From Nocardioides sp. (GTDB lineage: Bacteria > Actinomycetota > Actinomycetes > Propionibacteriales > Nocardioidaceae), in contig NZ_JACIXG010000009.1 in assembly GCF_014360585.1 (NCBI RefSeq), forward strand, positions 1 through 64,000: DNA of 64,000 bases, in the 5' to 3' direction. The notes below the pieces were generated by a model. It had not been told where the DNA came from and searched no databases. It worked only from the letters and a program-made list of their open reading frames with translations. The translations under genes were made by a program, and so were the position numbers. Below are positions 51,254 through 58,823 of this stretch, one piece after another. Within the stretch, counting starts at the first letter, position 1; every line of letters starts with the position of its first letter.

Positions 51254-53605
51254 ATGAGTGAGTCCGAACCCGCCGAAGTGACGGCCGCAGCGCGTTCCAC
51301 CTTGATCGTGGTCTGCCTGGTCAGCGCGGTGATGGCGCTCAACGCCAGCTCGCTGAACGTCGCGCTGCCGACACTGAGCAGGGAGTTCGAGGCGAGCTCG
51401 ACAGAGGGGAGCTGGCTGCTGCTCTCCTACATGGTCGCCAACACCGCCTGCCTGCTCCTCTTCGGTCGCCTCAGCGACGTCTGGGGGCAGCGGGGGCTCT
51501 ATCTCGGCGGCTTGGTGATCTTCGCGCTGACCAGTCTGCTGGCCGGCTTCGCTCCGAACGTCGAGGTGCTCATCGGGCTCCGGGTTGTCTCCGCCATCGG
51601 TGGTGCGGTGCTCATCGGCAACGGCGCCACCCTCATCCATCAGGCCTTCCCGCGCGACTCCCTCGGGGGCGCCATGGGCCTCTACGCCGCCTCGTTCCCG
51701 ACCGCCAACCTGATCGGGCCGACGCTCGGTGGCCTGATCGTCGACCACGTCGGGTGGCAGTGGGTGTTCTGGCTCAACGTGCCGGTCTGTCTGATCGCTC
51801 TGGCAGCGGGGCACCTGCTGCTGCCGCGGCCGGTGGTGGACAAGCGCGCCGTCGGCATCGATCTTCCCGGCAACCTGGTGATCATGATCGGGATCGTCAT
51901 GCTGACGATCGGGATCACGTCGCTGACGGATCTCGGTTGGCGCCATCCGCTGGTGATCGGCGGCATCGTGGGATCGTTTCTCCTGGTCCCGGTCCTGCTG
52001 CTCATCGAACGGCGGGCTGCTGCGCCGGTGGTCGACGTGGTGGTCATCCGCCGGGTGGGGAGGCTCTTCCTAGCCGGCTTCTTCACCGGTGCCGGAAGGT
52101 TCCCGCTGATCGTGCTCGCCAGTCTCTACTTCCAGAGCGTGGTCGGTGTCTCCCCTGGAACCGCCGGGATGATGCTGCTGCCGATGCCGGTCGGGATGAT
52201 CCTGGCCTCGCTGACCCTCGGTCGGCTGTCCCGCCGTTGGACGGCGCACCAGATCATGTCCGGTGGGTCGGTGGTGGGCACGTTCGGCGTCGCCCTGGTG
52301 GCGCTGGCGATCCATCTCGAGCAGACCTGGGTGGTGATGGCGACCCTCGCGATCGTCGGGCTGGCGACGGGGCTGTTCATCGGGACCAACGCGACGGTCC
52401 TGCTGGAGCGGGCGCCGGAGGACGCGCTCGGCGTCGTCAACGCCACGCGGCTGATGCTGCAGAACACCGGCAACGTGCTCAGTCTCGCCATCGCCCTCAC
52501 GCTGCTCACCGCTCTGCTGCCGCCAGGGCTGGGGGAGGCGGTGCTCGCCGCGAACGTGCCGGACGGGAGTGTCGCTGTGGTCACCGCTGCCTTCACGCTG
52601 GTCTGCCTCTTCCTCCTCGCGCTCGGCGCGGTCGGAGCCTGGTACTCCTTTCCACGTCGATCGACGCCGGAGCAGGCTTCACCGGCGGGTGGTGGCGTCG
52701 TACGTCGCGGCGGGCCGCGCGATGCGGGAGCGGGTGATGAGGAAGCCGAAGGCAGTGGCGAGGACGTACATGACGATGCTGTAGACCGCGGCCGGGATGG
52801 CGACGGTCGTGTTGTCGAGGACGCTCAGGGCGATCGTGAGGGCCACGGTGGTGTTGTGGATCCCGACCTCCATCGAGGTCGCGATCGCCTGCGCCTGGCC
52901 GAGCCTGAAGATCCGAGCACCGAGGTAGCCCAGGAAGAGGCTCGCGCAGCAGAACAGCGTCACGATCACGCCCACCTCCTGGAGGTAGCCGGCGATGTTG
53001 TCCCGCTCGCCGAGGATCGCGCCGACCGAGACCATGACCAGCACGACGATCGAGAAGATCCGGACCGGCTTGTCCGCCCGGGCGGCGAACGTCTCGGACC
53101 GGCTCCGCACGAGCATCCCGATGCCGACAGGGATGAGCACGATCGCGATGACCTGGACGACCTTGCCGAACTGCAGGCCCAGGGTGTCGCCGGCATCGAA
53201 GTAGACGATCGCGGCGTTGGTGATCAGCGGGATGGAGACCGCCGCGAGCACCGAGTTCACCGCGGTCAGGGTGACGTTGAGCGCGACGTCGCCGCGGAAG
53301 AGGTGGCTGAAGAGGTTGGCCGTGGTCCCGCCCGGCGAGGCGGCCAGCAGCATGATCCCGACGGCGATCAGCGGGTCCACGTCCGCGACCAGGATCAGCC
53401 CGAACGCGATCAGCGGCAGCACCAGGATCTGGAGGGTGAGCGCCACGATGACGGCTCGCGGGGTGCGTACGACCCGGCGGAAGTCTTTCGGGGTCAGGCT
53501 CAGGCCCAGCCCGAACATGATGATCGCCAGCGCGATGGGGAGGCCGACCGAGAGAAGGGCCGAGTCGTTCACTTGTGTTCCTCCAGCATGCGGGGCCGCC
53601 GCTAG
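51254..53605 (+). CDS. MFS transporter (DHA2 drug-efflux type) whose frame lacks a timely stop codon
   Basis: The first 475 or so residues are a normal 14-helix MFS carrier: AVMALNASSLNVALPTLSRE, LLLSYMVANTACLLLFGRLS, the LGGLIVDHVGWQWVFWLNVP motif C region. Start ATG 51254 follows AGGAGGT. After YSFPRRSTPEQASPAGGG (about 52695) no stop occurs in this frame until 53605, so the formal ORF runs antisense through the whole symporter gene, adding about 300 charged residues without a recognisable fold. Either the stop was lost or an indel is present; functionally only the first part is supported. Substrate unknown; it may export a pathway intermediate or drug. Confidence 0.75.
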   Translation: MSESEPAEVTAAARSTLIVVCLVSAVMALNASSLNVALPTLSREFEASSTEGSWLLLSYMVANTACLLLFGRLSDVWGQRGLYLGGLVIFALTSLLAGFAPNVEVLIGLRVVSAIGGAVLIGNGATLIHQAFPRDSLGGAMGLYAASFPTANLIGPTLGGLIVDHVGWQWVFWLNVPVCLIALAAGHLLLPRPVVDKRAVGIDLPGNLVIMIGIVMLTIGITSLTDLGWRHPLVIGGIVGSFLLVPVLLLIERRAAAPVVDVVVIRRVGRLFLAGFFTGAGRFPLIVLASLYFQSVVGVSPGTAGMMLLPMPVGMILASLTLGRLSRRWTAHQIMSGGSVVGTFGVALVALAIHLEQTWVVMATLAIVGLATGLFIGTNATVLLERAPEDALGVVNATRLMLQNTGNVLSLAIALTLLTALLPPGLGEAVLAANVPDGSVAVVTAAFTLVCLFLLALGAVGAWYSFPRRSTPEQASPAGGGVVRRGGPRDAGAGDEEAEGSGEDVHDDAVDRGRDGDGRVVEDAQGDREGHGGVVDPDLHRGRDRLRLAEPEDPSTEVAQEEARAAEQRHDHAHLLEVAGDVVPLAEDRADRDHDQHDDREDPDRLVRPGGERLGPAPHEHPDADRDEHDRDDLDDLAELQAQGVAGIEVDDRGVGDQRDGDRREHRVHRGQGDVERDVAAEEVAEEVGRGPARRGGQQHDPDGDQRVHVRDQDQPERDQRQHQDLEGERHDDGSRGAYDPAEVFRGQAQAQPEHDDRQRDGEADREKGRVVHLCSSSMRGRR
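52679..53572 (-). CDS. Bile acid:sodium symporter family protein
   Basis: A 297-residue SBF-fold protein with about nine helices: LSVGLPIALAIIMFGLGLSL, LIAVGIMLLAASPGGTTANLFSHL and AIATSMEVGIHNTTVALTIAL, the GG-T-N and E-G-N-T motifs of the sodium-binding crossover. Bacterial members import bile acids, pantoate or other organic anions. Convergent with the MFS gene and beside the acyl-CoA regulon, so it might bring in a related acid; there is no direct evidence. Confidence 0.9.
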   Translation of the reverse strand: MNDSALLSVGLPIALAIIMFGLGLSLTPKDFRRVVRTPRAVIVALTLQILVLPLIAFGLILVADVDPLIAVGIMLLAASPGGTTANLFSHLFRGDVALNVTLTAVNSVLAAVSIPLITNAAIVYFDAGDTLGLQFGKVVQVIAIVLIPVGIGMLVRSRSETFAARADKPVRIFSIVVLVMVSVGAILGERDNIAGYLQEVGVIVTLFCCASLFLGYLGARIFRLGQAQAIATSMEVGIHNTTVALTIALSVLDNTTVAIPAAVYSIVMYVLATAFGFLITRSRIARPAATYDATTRR

Positions 53606-53692
53606 GGCGGCCAGAGACGTGCGTCACAGTGGACCACGCGGGAGCGGTGAGCGACAGACTTATCTGGACATTTCGGTCACTGACGAACGCAT

Positions 53693-53729
53693 CCCCTGCC
53701 GCGAGCGGTCTTCTCGGCTCGGGCAGGGG
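53693..53729 (-). terminator. Terminator hairpin after the DUF1048 gene
   Basis: CCCCTGCC and GGCAGGGG pair perfectly, with an inner CGAGC/GCTCG stem, 25 bases beyond the DUF1048 stop. Confidence 0.65.
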
Positions 53730-53753
53730 ACGTGGCGGTCAGCATCCCTGGCC

Positions 53754-54089
53754 TCAGGAGAGCTTGGCAAGGACCTTGTCGAGGGTCGCCTGCAGCTTCT
53801 TCTGATATGCGTCGTGCTGCTCCGGCAGTCGGGCGTCGCAGAAGGCGGCCAGGTCGGTCCCGGTGACCTCGATGACCTTGCGACCGGCCGCGGCCTCGGT
53901 CTCGAACAGATCGAGAACCTCGCGCAGAATGGCGACGATGTCCATTCCGTCGCTGGCGGTGAAGGGCCACATGTAGCTCTTCATCTTGCTGTAGACCGTG
54001 CGGTAGTCGGCGGGCAGTTGGGCGGCGCGGGCCTCCATGCGCTTCCATTCCTTCTTGCCGGCGGTCATGCGGGTGAGGACGTTGTTCAT
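53754..54089 (-). CDS. DUF1048 domain-containing protein
   Basis: A 111-residue helical protein (MNNVLTRMTAGKKEWKRMEARA, then YRTVYSKMKSYMWPF and IVAILREVLDLFETEAAAGR) matching DUF1048. AAGGAG precedes the ATG. DUF1048 genes normally follow a PadR-family regulator; none is present here, the upstream neighbour being the broken HNH gene. Function unknown. Confidence 0.82.
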   Translation of the reverse strand: MNNVLTRMTAGKKEWKRMEARAAQLPADYRTVYSKMKSYMWPFTASDGMDIVAILREVLDLFETEAAAGRKVIEVTGTDLAAFCDARLPEQHDAYQKKLQATLDKVLAKLS

Positions 54090-54210
54090 GTCGTGCTCCT
54101 TGGTTCGGTTTGTGTTCCAGGTCCCGTTTGGGGCCGTGAAAGAAGCGTGCAGCCCTGACGCAGGGTCAAGGTCAAGCACCGATCCAAAGAAAGTTCTGGG
54201 CGCGCGGGTG

Positions 54211-55504
54211 TCAGGCTGCGAGATCGTGGTCGAGGAGCAGATCGCGCAGCAAGAATTCGGCTCGTGAGAGGGGCGGTGGGTCTGGTCGCCAGGTGTCGGG
54301 TGGTGGGCTGACGTAGGTGTGGCCGGTGGGTGTGATGGTGATGATGCTGCCGTCGGGTCCTGGTCTGGCCTGCCAGCCGAGGGCTTCCTTGGCTTGGTTG
54401 CAACGCTCGCAGAGTCCTTGGAGATTCTGGGCGCTGGTGGTGCCGCCGTCTGCGTGGCGTTGGGCGTGGTCGATGTTGCGGATGGGCGCGTCGCAGCCGT
54501 TGGTGCGGCAGATCCCGCCATCGCGGGTCGTGATGAACTCGGCTAGGCCGTCGGGGGCTTTGCGGGAGCGGGATTCCATCGCGACCAGTTGCCCGGCGGG
54601 GTCGGTGAACAGGCGCCGGATGAAGACCTCGGCATCGCTCAATGCCTCACGAGCCCAGGCGGCGGGGACGGGGCCGTAGCCCTCGACCATCGCGGGCTGG
54701 TCGCTGTCGTTGGCGAGCGCGTCGGCGGTCATGACGATCTTGACCTCGATTCGAGGCTTCGCCTCGGCGTCGGTACGTCCGGTGATGCGGTCGACGAGAG
54801 TGTCGGCCATGACCTGACCGCGGGTGCGTTCATCGCCAGCCGCCTGGGCAGCTTTGGCGGCTTGGTCGAGTGCGGCGTAGACCGCGACCCCGTCTTTGAC
54901 TGGCAACAGGGCACCGAGCCAGGTCATCGTGTCGGGTGCTGGCCGGATGCTGATGCGGCGGTCCTTCTCTGCGTTCGCGGCCCGGTTGATGACGGATTCT
55001 TGGTCGAGGGTGATGGCGAGCTTCTTGGCGGCGTTCTCGAGCTGCCGCAGTCCCAGCGTCACCACCGCAGGAGGTTCACCGTCCGGACCGGGCGAGCAGA
55101 GCTGGTAGTCGATGACGCGGCGGTCCTCCAGCGAGAGGCAGGCGGTTTCGCGGGCGAGGATGGTGGCCTGCCACTGCGAGAACAACCCGGCCTTCAAGGG
55201 CGAAGGTGTGTGGCATCTCGGTGACGAGGATCTTCGCCAAGCCGAGCAGTTTGGCGCCCTTGGCGGGGGAGACCCGTCGCGCCAGCGCGATCTGGGAGGC
55301 GACGCCTTCGCCGAGCTTTCGGGCAGGTAGGCCGGCCGCGGCTTGCCGTGCCCGGGTGGCCTCGTCGAGGCGTACGGCTGCTTCTGCCTGAACGGCCTCA
55401 GCCACGCATTTGATCTCTTCGAGACGACTGATCCAGTCGACCAGCTCAGCCTCGGACGCACCCAAAGGCGGCCCGGCAAGGAGATGGTCATCGGTCTCGT
55501 TCAT
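54211..55504 (-). pseudogene. Frameshifted DUF222/HNH endonuclease family gene
   Basis: The gene reads [15 protein letters not shown] to MPHTFA in one frame, then [20 protein letters not shown] onward in another, with the C-terminal HNH core CRTNGCDAPIRNIDHAQRH. Removing one base in the C-run around 55198 restores a continuous protein of about 430 residues with the DUF222 and HNH domains. So it is either a true frameshift or a homopolymer sequencing error. A leaderless-type promoter precedes it. It is inverted relative to the deleted copy at 42-548. Confidence 0.8.
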
Positions 55505-55511
55505 ACGCCTC

Positions 55512-55517
55512 ATTATA
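55512..55517 (-). promoter_or_regulatory. -10 box of a probable leaderless promoter for the full-length HNH gene
   Basis: TATAAT followed by GAGGCGT and ATG, matching the arrangement at the start of the window. The track start at 55513 lies within this box and is therefore unlikely. Confidence 0.5.
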
Positions 55518-55636
55518 TGTGAAACAGCACCACGGCGCTACCTGTTTTTGCTGGTCAGACCGGATTTATGCGGTCCGTGAACAAGTAACCTGATCCCCGC
55601 GCACACCCTCGCCGCCGCCCCGATAATGGCGAAATC

Positions 55637-55729
55637 TTTCTCGATCAGGTGCCGAGTCAAGGACCGCGAAGCGGCCGGCGAAGCCGGCGGGCCGAAGGCC
55701 CGTCCTTGACGCGGCGGCTGATCGAGAAA
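55637..55729. repeat. Large imperfect inverted repeat (28-base arms)
   Basis: Arms 55637-55664 and 55702-55729 (TTTCTCGATCAG ... GTCAAGGAC) pair with three mismatches. The 37-base loop holds further GC-rich stems (CCGGCGAAGCCGG, GGGCCGAAGGCCC). It looks like a REP/MITE-type element in the gap between the HNH gene and the sulfite exporter gene; no ORF is convincing here. Confidence 0.65.
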
Positions 55730-55793
55730 CACTCGTGGAAAGGGTCGGCGGCGAACCCTGAAACGAAGAAACGGTCGCCAAGCGAGGTTTCCC

Positions 55794-55995
55794 CGACGAA
55801 CCGTGTTGGTCTCGACACGCCTTCGCCTAGCGGCTCCGGCGGCTCGACCAGCGACAGACAGGTTCTCGACAAGCTCGACCACCGGTGACTCAGGTCTCGA
55901 CAGGCTCGATCCGCGAGACGACTGTGTTGGTCTCGACACGCCTCCGGCGGCTCGACCAGCGGTGGGCTCGGTCGGCGGTGGGGTTGGGCCGACCG
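55794..55995. repeat. Cluster of GGTCTCGACA...GGCTCGACCA repeats
   Basis: At least four variants of the palindromic family occur head to tail: around 55807, 55861 (GGTTCTCGACAAGCTCGACC), 55893 and 55929. They match the copies in ureB and at 41015. The rest of this 600-base gene-free stretch shows nothing else recognisable except the operator at 56068. Confidence 0.65.
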
Positions 55996-56067
55996 ACAAG
56001 CTCGACCCCCGGGCTACGCCCGCCCACCGAGACCACCCCATGGACCGGACCCCCAGAAGCACTAACT

Positions 56068-56092
56068 ATAGTAATTAGAGTTACATTACTAT
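56068..56092. promoter_or_regulatory. Operator-like inverted repeat upstream of tauE-like gene
   Basis: ATAGTAAT-n9-ATTACTAT is a perfect 8-base inverted repeat in a strikingly AT-rich patch, 32 bases before the start codon. It looks like a binding site for a dimeric repressor; no regulator gene is adjacent. Confidence 0.55.
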
Positions 56093-56123
56093 CCCAAGAA
56101 CTTCGATCCCCCAGGAGTCCCAC

Positions 56124-57008
56124 ATGGAGCGCCTAATCATCTTTGCTCTAGTCGGCCTAGCGGCCCAGGCAGTAGACGGCTCGTTGGGCATGGCCTACGG
56201 CGTCACCTCCAGCACCCTGCTGGTAGCCACCGGAGTCGCCCCAGCGGTCGCGTCGGCATCGGTCCACCTGGCCGAGGTCGGCACGACGTTCGTCTCGGGC
56301 GTCTCCCACTGGCGCCTCGGGAACGTCGACTGGAAGGTCGTGGGCAAGATCGCGATCCCCGGCGGCGTCGGGGCGTTCGCCGGCGCGACTTTCCTCTCGG
56401 GTCTCTCCACCGAGAGCGCCACGCCGTGGGTGGCCGGTCTCCTGCTCCTGCTGGGGATCTACATCGTCGCGCGCTTCGTCTTCGGGAAGCCGCCGGTCTT
56501 CATCCCGGGCCGCCGCCCTGGGCTCGGCCTGCTCGCTCCGCTGGGTCTGTTCGGCGGCTTCATCGACGCGACCGGCGGCGGTGGCTGGGGTCCGGTCACC
56601 ACGCCCACGCTGATCTCCAGTGGCACCCTGCACCCGCGCAAGGTGATCGGCTCGGTCTCCACCGCCGAGTTCGTCACCACCGTCGCGGCGAGCGTCGGCT
56701 TCCTCGTCGGCCTGGCAGGGCAGGCGCTCGACTGGCGGATCATCGGCGGTCTTCTCATCGGTGGCGTGATCGCGGCCCCGTTCGCCGCCTACCTCGTCAA
56801 GCACCTCTCGCTGCCCATCCTCGGAGGCCTGGTCGGCAGCATCATCCTGGTCACCAACGGCCGCACGCTCCTGCGCAGCTTCGAGGCCGAGTCCGTGGCT
56901 GCGTACGGCCTGCTCTTCGCCGTCGCCGCAGTCATCGTCGCCGTCGCGGTGCGCAAGGTCAGCCGCGAGCCCGCCGAAGCACCGGAGCCCGAGCCCACCA
57001 GCGTCTGA
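56124..57008 (+). CDS. TauE/SafE family sulfite/anion exporter
   Basis: A 294-residue membrane protein with TauE/SafE repeats: VDGSLGMAYGVTSSTLLVATGVAPAVASASVHLAEVG at the N-terminus and FIDATGGGGWGPVTTPTLIS, KVIGSVSTAEFVTT in the second half. The family moves sulfite, sulfoacetate and other organic anions. Single gene under its own operator, convergent with the GH28 gene. Substrate not determined. Confidence 0.88.
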   Translation: MERLIIFALVGLAAQAVDGSLGMAYGVTSSTLLVATGVAPAVASASVHLAEVGTTFVSGVSHWRLGNVDWKVVGKIAIPGGVGAFAGATFLSGLSTESATPWVAGLLLLLGIYIVARFVFGKPPVFIPGRRPGLGLLAPLGLFGGFIDATGGGGWGPVTTPTLISSGTLHPRKVIGSVSTAEFVTTVAASVGFLVGLAGQALDWRIIGGLLIGGVIAAPFAAYLVKHLSLPILGGLVGSIILVTNGRTLLRSFEAESVAAYGLLFAVAAVIVAVAVRKVSREPAEAPEPEPTSV

Positions 57009-57032
57009 TGACGTGGCGGGCTCGGGTCCGTC

Positions 57033-58745
57033 TTATCGGCTGGTTCCGATGGCGGTTCGCGAGGCGGCCTCCTGGAGGGCCTCCTTCTCAGCCTCGGTGA
57101 TCACGCCGGCCTTCAGCAGGGCAGCGGTCCGCTCCGCGACGTACGCACGGAACTGACCGGGGGAGGACCAGGTGTGCTCCTCGGCGAACTGCTCCGACAG
57201 GCACCGCTGACCGTCCACCACCCGGTCCTCGACGCCGGAGCTGATCAGCTTCTCGGGGATCCCGAGCCAGACCGTGCCCTGGCAGACGACCGCGTCGGCG
57301 GGCTGGGCGTTGATGGTCGTGTTGACCAGCCGCAGGCCTTGGACGTGCTCGGCCAGCATCGGAGTGCGGACACCGGAGAAGGAGGAGTTCAGGATGTTGA
57401 TGTTGGTGATCGGCGAGCGGGCGTAGCCCCGCAGGAAGATCGCGTGGGTGCCGCCGACGCTGTGCAGGTCCTCGATGTAGACGTCCCGCACGGTCGGGGT
57501 GAAGTCGCCCGCGTCGCCCTCCTCGTAGCGGAAGTCGACCCAGACGGCCTGGCCACCCTGCTGCGGCACCGCGTTGTCACGGACGTAGATGTCCTCGACC
57601 ACCCCGCCGCGTACGGAGTTGGTCTTGATCCGGACCACCCGGTCGAGGTCGGGGCTGTCCATGACGTTGTCCTGCGCGAAGACGTTGCGTACGCCGCCGG
57701 ACATCTCGCTGCCGGCGACAACCGCTCCGTGGCCGGCCTGCATGTAGTTGCCCTCGATGAGGATGTTCTCGGCAGGAACGCCGATGCGGCGGCCCTCGGC
57801 GTTGCGCCCGGACTTGATCGCGATGTTGTCGTCACCGGTGTTGAAGAAGGTGTTCTTGATGACCACGTCGCGGCTGGACTCCGGGTTCACCCCGTCGTTG
57901 TTGGGGCCGAGGCTCTCCAGGTGGACGCCGTCGATCGTCACGTTCTCCGACAGCGTCGGGTGCAACAGCCACATCGGCGACCTGTTGAGCGTGACGCCCT
58001 GGACCAGGATGTTGCGGCTCTCGTAGAACTCGACGAAGCTCGGGCGGATGTAGTGGCCGGCGCCGAAGACCCGCTCCTCGACCGGCACGCCCTCCTCGCC
58101 CATCCGGAAGAGCTCGTTGCGGTCGGGCGTCTCCGGGCGGGGCCGGTCCGCCTTCCAGTCCCACCAGTTGTCGGCGTCGGCGTTGCCGTCCAGGGTCCCG
58201 TTGCCGGTCACCGCGACGTCCTCGACCTGGTAGGCGTAGATGAAGGGGGAGTAGTTGTAGAGCTCGACACCCTCGTAGCGCGTCTTCACCACCGGCAGGA
58301 AGTCTGCCTTGTCCCGGCTGAAGCGGATCGTCGCGTCGTCGGCGAGATGCAGGTTCACGTTGCTCTTCAGGTGGATCGCGCCGGTGAGGAAGACCCCGGC
58401 CGGCACCTCCACCCGGCCGCCGCCGGCCGCGTTCACCGCCTCGATCGCCTCCCGGAAGGCGTCGGTGCTCTTCGCTTCGCCCGACGGATCGGCGCCGAAG
58501 TCGACGATGCTGACCGCATGGTCGGGGAACGTCGGCGGCTGGACGCGGGCCCGGATCTCGTCGGCCTGAGCCCAGGCCGCTGAGGTGTCCGTCGGGTCGC
58601 CCATCGGCGGAGGCGCCTGCCCTGCCACCGCGGCGGGGGTGGTGAGGCTCAGGGTGCAGAGGAGGGCGACCGTCAGGCCGAGCGCGCGAGCCGGCCATCG
58701 GGCCATGAAGGAGTGAGGTGTGACGTACGTCTCGTTCCGAGTCAT
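57033..58745 (-). CDS. Secreted glycoside hydrolase family 28 (polygalacturonase-like) protein
   Basis: A 570-residue protein with a signal peptide (RALGLTVALLCTLSLTTPAA, AVAGQA) and a right-handed beta-helix. GH28 catalytic motifs are visible: GPNNDGVNPES, FFNTGDDNIAIKSG, AGHGAVVAGSE and VRIKT. The NPES form, instead of NTD, is typical of exo-acting members. It probably cleaves galacturonan or a related uronic or rhamnosyl polymer outside the cell. Start ATG 58745; ATG 58706 before MARWPARA is equally plausible. Confidence 0.85.
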   Translation of the reverse strand: MTRNETYVTPHSFMARWPARALGLTVALLCTLSLTTPAAVAGQAPPPMGDPTDTSAAWAQADEIRARVQPPTFPDHAVSIVDFGADPSGEAKSTDAFREAIEAVNAAGGGRVEVPAGVFLTGAIHLKSNVNLHLADDATIRFSRDKADFLPVVKTRYEGVELYNYSPFIYAYQVEDVAVTGNGTLDGNADADNWWDWKADRPRPETPDRNELFRMGEEGVPVEERVFGAGHYIRPSFVEFYESRNILVQGVTLNRSPMWLLHPTLSENVTIDGVHLESLGPNNDGVNPESSRDVVIKNTFFNTGDDNIAIKSGRNAEGRRIGVPAENILIEGNYMQAGHGAVVAGSEMSGGVRNVFAQDNVMDSPDLDRVVRIKTNSVRGGVVEDIYVRDNAVPQQGGQAVWVDFRYEEGDAGDFTPTVRDVYIEDLHSVGGTHAIFLRGYARSPITNINILNSSFSGVRTPMLAEHVQGLRLVNTTINAQPADAVVCQGTVWLGIPEKLISSGVEDRVVDGQRCLSEQFAEEHTWSSPGQFRAYVAERTAALLKAGVITEAEKEALQEAASRTAIGTSR

Positions 58746-58823
58746 GAGTGAATGCTCGCGTCGGGCGTCCGAGTGCGTCCAATGCCGATCCGGTCTGGTG
58801 CCATACCCTCGCGACCCGGGAGG

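Noticed and set aside
55512-56123. Short ORFs in the repeat-rich gap (for example 55803-56078, 55649-55888)
   Set aside because: They follow the repeats, lack ribosome sites and show no conserved domain.
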